64,000 nt of DNA, taken from the NCBI RefSeq assembly GCF_003259615.1, contig NZ_QLLR01000002.1:329711-393710 (forward strand). Direction: 5' to 3'. The notes beneath the pieces are model-generated. The model was given only the letters and a program-made list of their open reading frames with translations, made no database searches and was not told the DNA's origin. Below are positions 7,975 to 15,332 of the stretch, in pieces (position 1 is the stretch's first letter; each line of letters begins with the position of its first letter). The DNA comes from Pedobacter cryoconitis (lineage in GTDB: Bacteria > Bacteroidota > Bacteroidia > Sphingobacteriales > Sphingobacteriaceae). Both the position numbers and the translations under genes were made by a program.

Positions 7975-9765
7975 TTACTCCATATAATCAGCCTGGCGGC
8001 TTAATAAAGCACGGTATTTATTGAATACCGCAGTTTTGGAAACAAAGCCAATATATTCTTCCTGTTCATTCAAAACAGGTAACAGCCACGCATTCTCTTT
8101 TTCCATCTTTTTCAATACTATTTTCATAGAATCAGTGATGAATACAATAGAAGGTGCGGTCTGCATCAAATCGTGTACAGTTAAGTCCGGATTAGCCGGA
8201 TTGTTGATTGCTTTTTTCAATACATCTTCTACATAGATCAAACCTTTGAATGATTTGTCCTCTGCAATGACCGGGAAGATATTTCGTTTAGACTGCAGAA
8301 TTTCCGGCAGCTTCTCAGCAATAGTTTCTTCCTCATTCAAGACCAGGTAATCTTTCTCTACCAGGTATTTTAACTTCATCATGTGCAGCACTGTAGTGTC
8401 TTTGTCTTCATGAGACATCAGTTCGCCACTTTCAGCAAGAGGTTTAGTATAGATAGAATATTTGTTTGTACTTCTGTTGATCAGATAAGAAATTGCTGAA
8501 GTGATCATTAAAGGAACCATCAGCACATAACCGCCCGTAATTTCTGCAATCAGGAATATTCCGGTAAGCGGGGCGTGCATAATTGCACTCAGCGAAGCCG
8601 CCATCCCTGCTACGATAAAATTAGAAACGTTCACATGGGCAATTCCTAAAGTATTAATCGTGAAAGCGAGCAGGAAACCAATTAATCCGCCCATAATTAA
8701 GCTGGGCGCAAAAATACCCCCGTTACCACCGGCTCCAAGTGTAACCAAGGTAGCCGCCGATTTTGCAAATACGGTAATCGCAGTGAATATAATAACAACA
8801 GTAGGGATATTACTATAAGCAGAAAAAATACTGTTCGTAATGACAGCCGTGTAATTCCCGCCTAAAAGATTTTTAATCGTCACATATCCCTCTCCGTACA
8901 AAGTAGGAAACAGAAAAACCATTGCCCCCAATACAAGACCACCAACCGCAACCTTTTGATAAGGATGTTTGATCTTATAGAACATGCCTTTGATAAAGTA
9001 ATTGGCTTTGGTAAAATACATCGAAAACAGACCAATCAGCACAGCCAGTACAACATACCAGACCAGCGAATTGAATTTCCATCCTTCGGTTACCAGAAAG
9101 AACAATTGTTCATTGTAAAAGAAACGTGCCACCACTGCAGCTGTAGCTGAAGAAAGTAACAAAGGTATAAATGCCGGAATCGTAAATTCAGGTAACAGGA
9201 TCTCAATCGCAAAGACAATTCCCGCAATAGGGCTGTTGAATGCGCCCGCAATACCTGCGGCTGCACCACAGGCCAGTAACATCGTAGTTTCGCGGTAAGA
9301 GAGCCCTAAAAAGCGTCCTACAACAGAACCTATACCTCCACCACTGGTCACAATTGGCGCTTCCAGTCCGGTTGATCCTCCAAAGCCGACTGTTAAAGCC
9401 GCAGTGATAATCTGTGAATAGATATTATGGGGTTCTACCCTGCTTGATTTCCTGGAGATCGTATAGAGTAAAGGTGTTAAACCGGTTTCAAATTTCCCTT
9501 TCCGGATAAAACGCCTCACATACATCACAGAAAGCAGTATCCCTATAAATGGAAACACCAGGAACAGGTAATACTTATATTGCCAGTGAAAACCGTCTTG
9601 TAAAAAGTCTTCAATATGATGGGTAATGGTTTTTAGCAGTGCCGCAGCAAGTCCGGCCAAAACGCCAACTATCATGGCCGCTATAACGAGGAAATTTCTA
9701 TTGGAGATTTTTGTCCTTCGGTATTGATTTACAGCGTCAAGATAGTTGACCAATCTTACGTACAT
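7975..9765 (-). CDS. ClC-family chloride channel/transporter with C-terminal CBS pair
   Basis: Integral membrane anion channel or exchanger, 596 aa. The ClC core occupies about residues 20-440 and two CBS domains about 455-585. The gating glutamate is present in GLEAP (E135; classical GREGP), and the anion-site loop GGIFAP is at 349-354. The first selectivity motif GSGIP is replaced by TGLTP (about 94-98). Aligning GAAAGIAGAFNSP with CLC-ec1 puts E188 at Glu202 and I189 at Glu203, the internal proton glutamate, so strict Cl-/H+ exchange is doubtful. The N-terminus is cytosolic. It is followed on the same strand by no close gene; the pseudouridine synthase gene ends 11 bp before its start, so the two may be cotranscribed. 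Confidence 0.92.
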   Translation of the reverse strand: MYVRLVNYLDAVNQYRRTKISNRNFLVIAAMIVGVLAGLAAALLKTITHHIEDFLQDGFHWQYKYYLFLVFPFIGILLSVMYVRRFIRKGKFETGLTPLLYTISRKSSRVEPHNIYSQIITAALTVGFGGSTGLEAPIVTSGGGIGSVVGRFLGLSYRETTMLLACGAAAGIAGAFNSPIAGIVFAIEILLPEFTIPAFIPLLLSSATAAVVARFFYNEQLFFLVTEGWKFNSLVWYVVLAVLIGLFSMYFTKANYFIKGMFYKIKHPYQKVAVGGLVLGAMVFLFPTLYGEGYVTIKNLLGGNYTAVITNSIFSAYSNIPTVVIIFTAITVFAKSAATLVTLGAGGNGGIFAPSLIMGGLIGFLLAFTINTLGIAHVNVSNFIVAGMAASLSAIMHAPLTGIFLIAEITGGYVLMVPLMITSAISYLINRSTNKYSIYTKPLAESGELMSHEDKDTTVLHMMKLKYLVEKDYLVLNEEETIAEKLPEILQSKRNIFPVIAEDKSFKGLIYVEDVLKKAINNPANPDLTVHDLMQTAPSIVFITDSMKIVLKKMEKENAWLLPVLNEQEEYIGFVSKTAVFNKYRALLSRQADYME

Positions 9766-9776
9766 TTCTTAGGAGT

Positions 9777-10499
9777 TTAGCAGTCGAATTTATCTAACAA
9801 TTTAATCAGTGTAGCAAAGTCTTTTGGGTATGGTGCATCGATTTCGATGTCTTCCCCATCCAGGCCTTTAAAGATAACGTGTTTGGCATGCAGTGCGAAA
9901 CGCTTCATGATCGGAAGCTCTTCATCATCTTTTGCAATCCGGTACCCTTTTTTGATACTGGATAAAAATACAGGTTTACCTTTATATAGGGTATCTCCGC
10001 AAATCGCAGCACGCTGTGTAGCCAGGTGAATCCTGATCTGGTGCATACGGCCTGTAATCGGCTTACATTCTACTAAAGTATAATGTCTGTAAAATTTAAT
10101 AGAATTAAAAATGGTTTCAGCACGTTTACCTTCCTTACGGTCAATCGTAACGCTCCTGTTTCCATCATTTAAGATAGGCAGGTCAATAAAAAGCTCTTTA
10201 AACGTAAACAACCCGTCAACAACGGCATGATACGTCTTTTGAACTTTACGCTTCTCGAATTGCATCGAGACTGAACGATAGGCTTCCGGGTTTTTAGCAA
10301 TGATGATTGCACCTGATGTTTCTTTGTCTAAACGGTGACAAACCTGGGCATCAGCTGAATACTGTTTTGCAAGGCGAAGTATATTAACTTCGCCGGAGCC
10401 GCCACGCTCGTCTAATGAGGCAACAAATGGCGGCTTATTTACAACGATATGGTTATCGTCTTCGAATAGAATGAGGTCTTTAAATGAAGGATATTTCAA
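9777..10499 (-). CDS. RluA-family pseudouridine synthase
   Basis: Converts specific uridines in rRNA (or tRNA) to pseudouridine. 240 aa with the RluA-family catalytic motif HRLDKETSG (catalytic Asp at about 58) and the later RMHQIRIH motif. There is no N-terminal S4 domain, so it is a short catalytic-domain-only form rather than a full RluC/RluD. Target position cannot be told from sequence. It is upstream of the ClC gene by 11 bp on the same strand. A TACTTTTG -7 box lies at 10523-10530. Confidence 0.88.
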   Translation of the reverse strand: MKYPSFKDLILFEDDNHIVVNKPPFVASLDERGGSGEVNILRLAKQYSADAQVCHRLDKETSGAIIIAKNPEAYRSVSMQFEKRKVQKTYHAVVDGLFTFKELFIDLPILNDGNRSVTIDRKEGKRAETIFNSIKFYRHYTLVECKPITGRMHQIRIHLATQRAAICGDTLYKGKPVFLSSIKKGYRIAKDDEELPIMKRFALHAKHVIFKGLDGEDIEIDAPYPKDFATLIKLLDKFDC

Positions 10500-10522
10500 T
10501 GGTGTGGATTTATAAAACAGTA

Positions 10523-10530
10523 CAAAAGTA
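10523..10530 (-). promoter_or_regulatory. Candidate -7 box (TACTTTTG) for the pseudouridine synthase gene
   Basis: TAnnTTTG match on the minus strand 24 bp upstream of the ATG, inside the palindrome GTAC-AAAA-GTAC. A TTTC motif lies about 21 bp further upstream, a possible degenerate -33 element. Confidence 0.45.
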
Positions 10531-10570
10531 CAATTTCATCCTTTACCATTTGAAATAAGAATGTAAATGA

Positions 10571-11260
10571 TTAAGAAAGTTCGAATTTATACCCTACTCC
10601 TTTGACAGTTGCCACGTAAGTTTCGCCCAGTTTCTCTCTCAGTTTACGGATATGCACATCTATAGTCCGGTTAGTGACTACCACAGAATCTTCCCAGATA
10701 TTTTTAAGGATCGACTCTCTGGTGTATACTTTACCTGGTTTGGAAGCCAGCAAATACAGCAATTCAAATTCTTTCTTTGCCAGTACTACTTTTTGTCCGC
10801 TCTGATAAACAAGATAAGCTTCTCTGTCGATTACTAAATCGCCAATTTCAACTTTGTTCTCAGAAACCTCATCATTACTTACGTTTCTTCTCAATATTGC
10901 ATTGATACGGCTTACTAAAGCACGTGGCTTAATTGGTTTAGCGATATAATCATCTGCACCGACATTAAAACCAGCAATCTCTGAGTACTCTTCACTTCTT
11001 GCGGTCAGAAAAACCATGAAAGTATTTTTGAACTCAGGGATAGCACGCATCAGACGGCAGGCTTCAATCCCATCCATCTTAGGCATCATGATGTCCAGAA
11101 TGATCAGATCAGGATGCACTTTTTTTGCAACTGCGATCCCATCCTGTCCGTTGCTGGCCAGGTAAACCTGATAACCTTCTTTTTTAAGGTTATATTCAAC
11201 TAACTCTAAGATATCAGGTTCATCATCAACTATCAGTATCTTTTGTTTTACGGCGCTCAT
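10571..11260 (-). CDS. Orphan OmpR/PhoB-type response regulator
   Basis: 229-aa two-domain response regulator. The receiver has D12/D13, phospho-acceptor D56 (IILDIMMPKMDG), T87 and K108 (DDYIAKPI). The C-terminal winged-helix domain spans about 130-229 with RTIDVHIRKLREKLG typical of PhoB/KdpE-like proteins. No histidine kinase gene is next to it, so its partner must lie elsewhere. The ATG follows an AT-rich leader with no TAnnTTTG match. Target genes are unknown. Confidence 0.88.
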   Translation of the reverse strand: MSAVKQKILIVDDEPDILELVEYNLKKEGYQVYLASNGQDGIAVAKKVHPDLIILDIMMPKMDGIEACRLMRAIPEFKNTFMVFLTARSEEYSEIAGFNVGADDYIAKPIKPRALVSRINAILRRNVSNDEVSENKVEIGDLVIDREAYLVYQSGQKVVLAKKEFELLYLLASKPGKVYTRESILKNIWEDSVVVTNRTIDVHIRKLREKLGETYVATVKGVGYKFELS

Positions 11261-11365
11261 GTCTTTAAATATTTGTTACGAAATTAAGTAATCATTTGCA
11301 TAACCAGGTTAAAGGTAAGTTAACAAATTGTTAATGACACCTGATAGTTTAACATTGAATTAGGG

Positions 11366-12472
11366 TTAACGTAAAGTCTTGGCCAAAAACGTATCCAGCT
11401 CTTCAGCTCTCAGGTTTTTAGCAATGATTTTACCTGTTGGATCTAATATAAATGAGCTTGGGATGGCTTCTACCTGGTACATTCTTACTGTAGGGCTTTC
11501 AAAATCTTTCAGTTCACTGGCATGTGTCCATGTTAATCCGTCTGCAATTACCGCTTGTTTCCACGCTACAGGGTCTTTATCCAGGGATACACCCAGAATA
11601 GTGAATTTTCTGTCTTTATATTTATTATAAACCTTTACTACGTTTGGATTTTCCTGCCTGCAGGGCTGACACCAGGAAGCCCAGAAGTCAAGCAAAACAT
11701 ATTTACCTCTTAAATCCGATAGTTTAACTGTTTTACCATCAAGTGTATTCATGGTAAAATCTGGCGCAAGCTGACCGATTTGTACAGATTTCAGTTTAGC
11801 CATTCTCACTAAAAAGTCAGTTACTGCTTCGTTTTTATTGAAATTACTCTTAATTTTTTCTGAGTAGGCGATCATTTCCTTTTCATAATCACTTGGATTT
11901 AAAGAGTTGATGGCATAAAATCCAGCAAGGGAGGTGGTATTGTCCATGGCAAATTTCAGGATATAGTTCACCAATCCTTCATTTTCTTTAATCAGGGCTG
12001 GTCGCATCTGGTTTGCAATGGCATCCCTGTTGTGTGGCTGATTGGCAACATTTTCTTCAAATTGTGCCTGTAAAGCTGCAAGCTTCGCTACATACTGGTT
12101 TTTATTTTTATTCAGTTCTTCCAGTTTATCAGCTTCTGCTGCTCCTGATAATTTATAGGCCAGGTTTTTATCTTCAAGATCTGCATCTAATTTAATGACA
12201 TCACCATTTTTAGCAATCAGCATATATTCGCTGTTATCAATCTTCACTCTGAAAAAGTCAACTTCAGGTGTACTTCTGCTGAACTTAAATTCTCCTTTAT
12301 TGGATAATACTGTAGAATCGAGTGGTGTTTCGCTTGCTTTATTAATTCCGTATAAATAAACCTTTGCTTGTGGTTTAGCATGTTCAAATTTCCCGCTGAT
12401 CTCAAATTTACTTTTGTCATTACAAGCAACAAACGCAACGCATACGATTAATAGGGTGGCTATTCTTTTCAT
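11366..12472 (-). CDS. TlpA-like thioredoxin-fold lipoprotein with DUF4369-like N-terminal domain
   Basis: Cell-envelope thiol-disulfide oxidoreductase, 368 aa. The signal peptide ends in a lipobox FVAC (Cys 17). An N-terminal beta-rich domain (about 22-105), of the DUF4369 type common in Bacteroidota, is followed by a helical linker (about 115-230). The C-terminal AlkC/TSA-thioredoxin domain (about 231-368) has the active site WASWCQPC (Cys 268 and 271) and a cis-Pro loop near AIPSSF. Such proteins reduce or supply redox equivalents in the periplasm, often for cytochrome c maturation; the specific partner is not known. It follows gatB by 25 bp and could be cotranscribed with it. Confidence 0.87.
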   Translation of the reverse strand: MKRIATLLIVCVAFVACNDKSKFEISGKFEHAKPQAKVYLYGINKASETPLDSTVLSNKGEFKFSRSTPEVDFFRVKIDNSEYMLIAKNGDVIKLDADLEDKNLAYKLSGAAEADKLEELNKNKNQYVAKLAALQAQFEENVANQPHNRDAIANQMRPALIKENEGLVNYILKFAMDNTTSLAGFYAINSLNPSDYEKEMIAYSEKIKSNFNKNEAVTDFLVRMAKLKSVQIGQLAPDFTMNTLDGKTVKLSDLRGKYVLLDFWASWCQPCRQENPNVVKVYNKYKDRKFTILGVSLDKDPVAWKQAVIADGLTWTHASELKDFESPTVRMYQVEAIPSSFILDPTGKIIAKNLRAEELDTFLAKTLR

Positions 12473-12497
12473 ATTTATATACTCTATAGATTAATCC

Positions 12498-13967
12498 TTA
12501 TTTTAATTTTTCCAATAACAGTTCATTAATTTTTGCGGGGTCTGCTTTCCCTTTTGCCATTTTCATGACCTCTCCGACAAATAAACCCAAAACTCCTTTT
12601 TTACCGGTTTTATAGGCTGCAACCTGTGGTTTGAATTTTTCCATCACCTGATCCACAAAACCAGCTAACTCACCATCGTTTTCTACAATCAGCAGGTTAA
12701 GCTTTAAAGCGAGCGTTGCAACATCCGTGTCAGCATCCTGAGCTGATTGAATAGCCGGTAGTAATTGCTGTAAAGCGATCTGTTGCGTGATTTTCTTTTC
12801 GTCTACCAGGTTAACCACGGCAGCAAGCTGTGCAGGGCTTACTTTAAAAGTAGTAATCGTCAGATCCTGTTCATTTAATAAAGCTCTGATCGGTCCTGTG
12901 AGCCAGTTAATCAGGCTTTTAGGGTTCTTTACTAAAGCTAAAGCAGCATTCAGATAGTCCAGCAGTTCTTTATCCTCCGTAAATATGGAAGCTTCTGAAT
13001 TATTCAGGCCGAAATCTGCCATCAGCTTTGCGGTAATTTCACGGGGTAATGCTGGCATCCTTGCTCTTAAAGCAGCAAGCCATTGATCTGTGATCACTAT
13101 CGGCGGCAGATCCGGATCAGGGAAATAACGATAATCGTTTGCCATTTCTTTAGTCCGCATCGGCGCTGTGGTTCCAAGGTCAGCGTCAAAGGTTAAAGTG
13201 CTTTGAATAATTGAGCCTCCGCTGGTGATCACTTCGATCTGGCGGTTAAATTCGAATTCCATCGCCCTGCGTACATTACGGATAGAGTTCAGGTTTTTGA
13301 CTTCGCAGCGTGTACCAAATTCTTCGGTTCCGTTTTCACGGATAGAGATATTGGCATCACAGCGGAAACTTCCTTCTTCCATATTTCCATCCCCTACGTC
13401 AAGATGCCTCACCAGCTTCCTCATTTCGGTTAACAGTACAGAAGCTTCTTCGGCAGAGCGAATATCAGGTTCCGTGACAATTTCTATTAAAGGCACTCCT
13501 GCCCTGTTCAGGTCTACAAAAGAATAATTATCATCCTGGTCGTGCATGCTTTTACCTGCATCCTCTTCCATGTGGATCCTGTTGATCCCGATACGCTTTT
13601 CTGTACCATCACTTAAAACAAGGTCGATATATCCATTCTGGCAAATCGGTTTATTATCCTGAGTGATCTGGTATCCTTTAGGCAGATCGGCATAGAAGTA
13701 ATTTTTACGGTCAAAATAGTTGGTTTGATTGATCGTACAGTTCAGGGCGAGCCCCATTGTGATCGCTTTTCCAATTACTTCTTTATTCATTTTCGGCAAT
13801 GCACCAGGCAATGCCAATGAAACCGGAGAGATATGCGCATTCGGTTTTGCACCAAAAGCTGCGCTATCTGAAGAAAATATTTTCGATTTTGTATTTAACT
13901 GAACGTGAATCTCTAAGCCTGATACCAATTCAAATGCTGTGGGAGAAATAGCAGTTTTCGTACTCAT
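12498..13967 (-). CDS. gatB: Asp-tRNA(Asn)/Glu-tRNA(Gln) amidotransferase subunit B
   Basis: Kinase/tRNA-binding subunit of the GatCAB complex, which amidates mischarged Glu-tRNA(Gln) and/or Asp-tRNA(Asn). 489 aa, the usual GatB length. The N-terminal cradle domain has GLEIHVQL and the conserved ADLPKGYQITQ and EEDAGKS motifs; the C-terminal YqeY-like tail domain ends the protein (about 390-489). The gene is separated from gatC (49474-49764) and no gatA is in the window, so the subunits are scattered, as is common in Bacteroidota. A minus-strand -7 box TATATTTG lies at 14011-14018. Confidence 0.96.
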   Translation of the reverse strand: MSTKTAISPTAFELVSGLEIHVQLNTKSKIFSSDSAAFGAKPNAHISPVSLALPGALPKMNKEVIGKAITMGLALNCTINQTNYFDRKNYFYADLPKGYQITQDNKPICQNGYIDLVLSDGTEKRIGINRIHMEEDAGKSMHDQDDNYSFVDLNRAGVPLIEIVTEPDIRSAEEASVLLTEMRKLVRHLDVGDGNMEEGSFRCDANISIRENGTEEFGTRCEVKNLNSIRNVRRAMEFEFNRQIEVITSGGSIIQSTLTFDADLGTTAPMRTKEMANDYRYFPDPDLPPIVITDQWLAALRARMPALPREITAKLMADFGLNNSEASIFTEDKELLDYLNAALALVKNPKSLINWLTGPIRALLNEQDLTITTFKVSPAQLAAVVNLVDEKKITQQIALQQLLPAIQSAQDADTDVATLALKLNLLIVENDGELAGFVDQVMEKFKPQVAAYKTGKKGVLGLFVGEVMKMAKGKADPAKINELLLEKLK

Positions 13968-14010
13968 TTAAGGGCAATAAATTAAACTAATGTCGTGAAT
14001 TACTGTCTCA

Positions 14011-14018
14011 CAAATATA
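14011..14018 (-). promoter_or_regulatory. Candidate -7 box (TATATTTG) for gatB
   Basis: TAnnTTTG match on the minus strand 44 bp upstream of the gatB ATG. No well-spaced -33 TTTG was seen. Confidence 0.4.
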
Positions 14019-14110
14019 ACCAAATAAGTTTATGACCATGGGTTTAGGACGCATTTATAATCATGGCATAAACTTTGACAATTTACATACACACACAAAT
14101 TTGAAACGTT

Positions 14111-14701
14111 ATGAGAAAATTACTTTTAATTGCTGCGATCGGAATTGCTTCCCTGGCAGCTGCACCGGCGGCGAAAGCCCAGGTGAGTTTAAGTATAAAT
14201 ATTGGATCACAACCCCAATGGGGCCCTAGAGGCTACAATCACGTCGATTATTATTACCTGCCTGATGTGGATAGTTATTATTATGTGCCCACACGCCAGT
14301 TTGTTTATTTAAGCGGCAACAGATGGATTCATGCCCGTTCTCTTCCTTCCAGGTATAGAGGTTACGATTTGTATGGCGGCAGAAAAGTAGTAATTAATAA
14401 CTATGCTAATCCATGGACCAGGCATAATTATTACAGAACACAATATGTAAGCAATAACTATTATAGCAGACCATCGCGCGTAGTAGTCAGAAATAATTAC
14501 CGTAACGACAGAAGAGATTACAACAGCGGAAGAAATAACAATTGGGGAAAAGGTCATGACAGAGGGAATGGCTGGGGAAGAGGTAACGACAGACATGACA
14601 ACGGCAACAGAGGTAATCATGGAGACAGAGGTAACCATGGCGGAGATAGAGGTAATCATGGCGGCGACAGAGGCGGACATGGAAGAGGCGGCCGTAATTA
14701 A
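14111..14701 (+). CDS. Secreted Arg/Asn/Gly/His-rich low-complexity protein
   Basis: 196 aa, unknown function. The first 24 residues form a clear signal peptide (ending AAKAQ), so the protein is exported. The middle part is rich in Tyr, Asn and Arg (YYYLPDVDSYYYVP, then several NNYY and RNNYR stretches). The last ~50 residues are degenerate repeats of the RGNHGD/RGNHGGD type. Related Bacteroidota proteins have a conserved Tyr-rich core with a variable Arg/Gly/His tail. The ATG at 14111 is chosen because it starts the signal peptide. A good terminator follows. The antisense ORFs across this gene are by-products of its codon bias. Confidence 0.7.
   Translation: MRKLLLIAAIGIASLAAAPAAKAQVSLSINIGSQPQWGPRGYNHVDYYYLPDVDSYYYVPTRQFVYLSGNRWIHARSLPSRYRGYDLYGGRKVVINNYANPWTRHNYYRTQYVSNNYYSRPSRVVVRNNYRNDRRDYNSGRNNNWGKGHDRGNGWGRGNDRHDNGNRGNHGDRGNHGGDRGNHGGDRGGHGRGGRN
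14609..14689 (+). repeat. Degenerate 18-21 bp tandem repeat in the tail of the secreted protein
   Basis: About four in-frame units beginning AGAGGTAA(T/C)CATGG or AGAGGCGGACATGG start at 14609, 14627, 14648 and 14669. They encode RGNHGD, RGNHGGD, RGNHGGD and RGGHGRG. Units are 18 or 21 bp, so copy-number change would keep the frame. Confidence 0.7.
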
Positions 14702-14744
14702 TAGATATTACCAATAAATTACTGATATTTTATTTCAGTATAGT

Positions 14745-14785
14745 AAAGTATCACGATCTTTGGATTGTGATACTTTATTTTTATA
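14745..14785 (+). terminator. Rho-independent terminator after the secreted-protein gene
   Basis: A 14-bp stem (14745-14758 with 14763-14776, one G-U pair), a 4-base loop and an ATTTTTATA tail, 44 bp after the stop. Confidence 0.8.
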
Positions 14786-14819
14786 AGCTATTTACTGTTT
14801 TGTATTAACCTGATAAACG

Positions 14820-15236
14820 ATGACTGAAAATATAGAAGAAATGCTGACCCGGAAAGACATTAACCCTACTGCTATGCGGTTACTGGTGCTGGATTTTCTG
14901 TTGAAGCAGTCTTCAGCAATTAGTCTGACCGATCTGGAAAAAGGGTTAGATCCTTCAGACAGAATCACTTTATACCGCGCGCTAAAGAAGTTTGAAGAAA
15001 AGGGACTGGTTCATAGTATTGACGATGGTTCTGGCGCTACTAAATATGCGCTTTGCGAAAATGATTGCGAAGCCGGACATCACCACGATCTGCACGTTCA
15101 CTTTTTCTGTAATACCTGCCGGGAAACTTCTTGTTTGCCTAAACACCATATTCCTCAAATTACCTTACCTGACGGTTTTAAAACTGAAGAAGTTAACCTG
15201 ATCGTTAAAGGCGTTTGTAATAAGTGTGTTCAATAG
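14820..15236 (+). CDS. Fur-family (Zur-like) metalloregulator
   Basis: 138-aa transcription factor. The N-terminal winged helix (about 10-80) has the Fur-family recognition helix region ITLYRALKKFEEKGLV. The C-terminal dimerisation/metal domain holds two CxxC pairs (C97/C100 and C133/C136), the structural zinc site of Fur proteins, plus a His cluster HHHDLHVH (87-94) for the regulatory site. C79 and C83 may add a ligand. It lies 96 bp upstream of a zinc/cadmium P-type ATPase on the same strand, so zinc is the likely signal, but Fur, Zur and PerR types cannot be separated with certainty here. Confidence 0.85.
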   Translation: MTENIEEMLTRKDINPTAMRLLVLDFLLKQSSAISLTDLEKGLDPSDRITLYRALKKFEEKGLVHSIDDGSGATKYALCENDCEAGHHHDLHVHFFCNTCRETSCLPKHHIPQITLPDGFKTEEVNLIVKGVCNKCVQ

Positions 15237-15239
15237 TTT

Positions 15240-15252
15240 GCAATACCATTGC
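15240..15252. promoter_or_regulatory. Inverted repeat GCAAT-ACC-ATTGC, candidate Fur/Zur-type operator
   Basis: A perfect 5-bp-arm inverted repeat just after the stop of the Fur-family gene and upstream of the zntA -7 box. Its place fits autoregulation or control of zntA, but it is short and does not clearly match a published Zur box. Confidence 0.25.
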
Positions 15253-15266
15253 GCTATAGTTTAAAG

Positions 15267-15274
15267 TACCTTTG
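15267..15274 (+). promoter_or_regulatory. Candidate -7 box (TACCTTTG) for the P-type ATPase gene
   Basis: TAnnTTTG match 58 bp upstream of the ATG. The nearest TTTG upstream (15237-15240) is 26 bp away, longer than usual, which may mean regulated use. Confidence 0.5.
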
Positions 15275-15332
15275 TTTTAGAGCATCGAAAAAAAGCTTAG
15301 CTTAATAGATCTCTTTGATTTAAGATACAATT

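Noticed and set aside
14309..14714. Two overlapping minus-strand ORFs rich in Ile/Val/Met or His/Leu/Tyr
   Set aside because: They are reverse-frame products of the Arg/Asn/Gly repeat gene and have no sense of a fold or start context.
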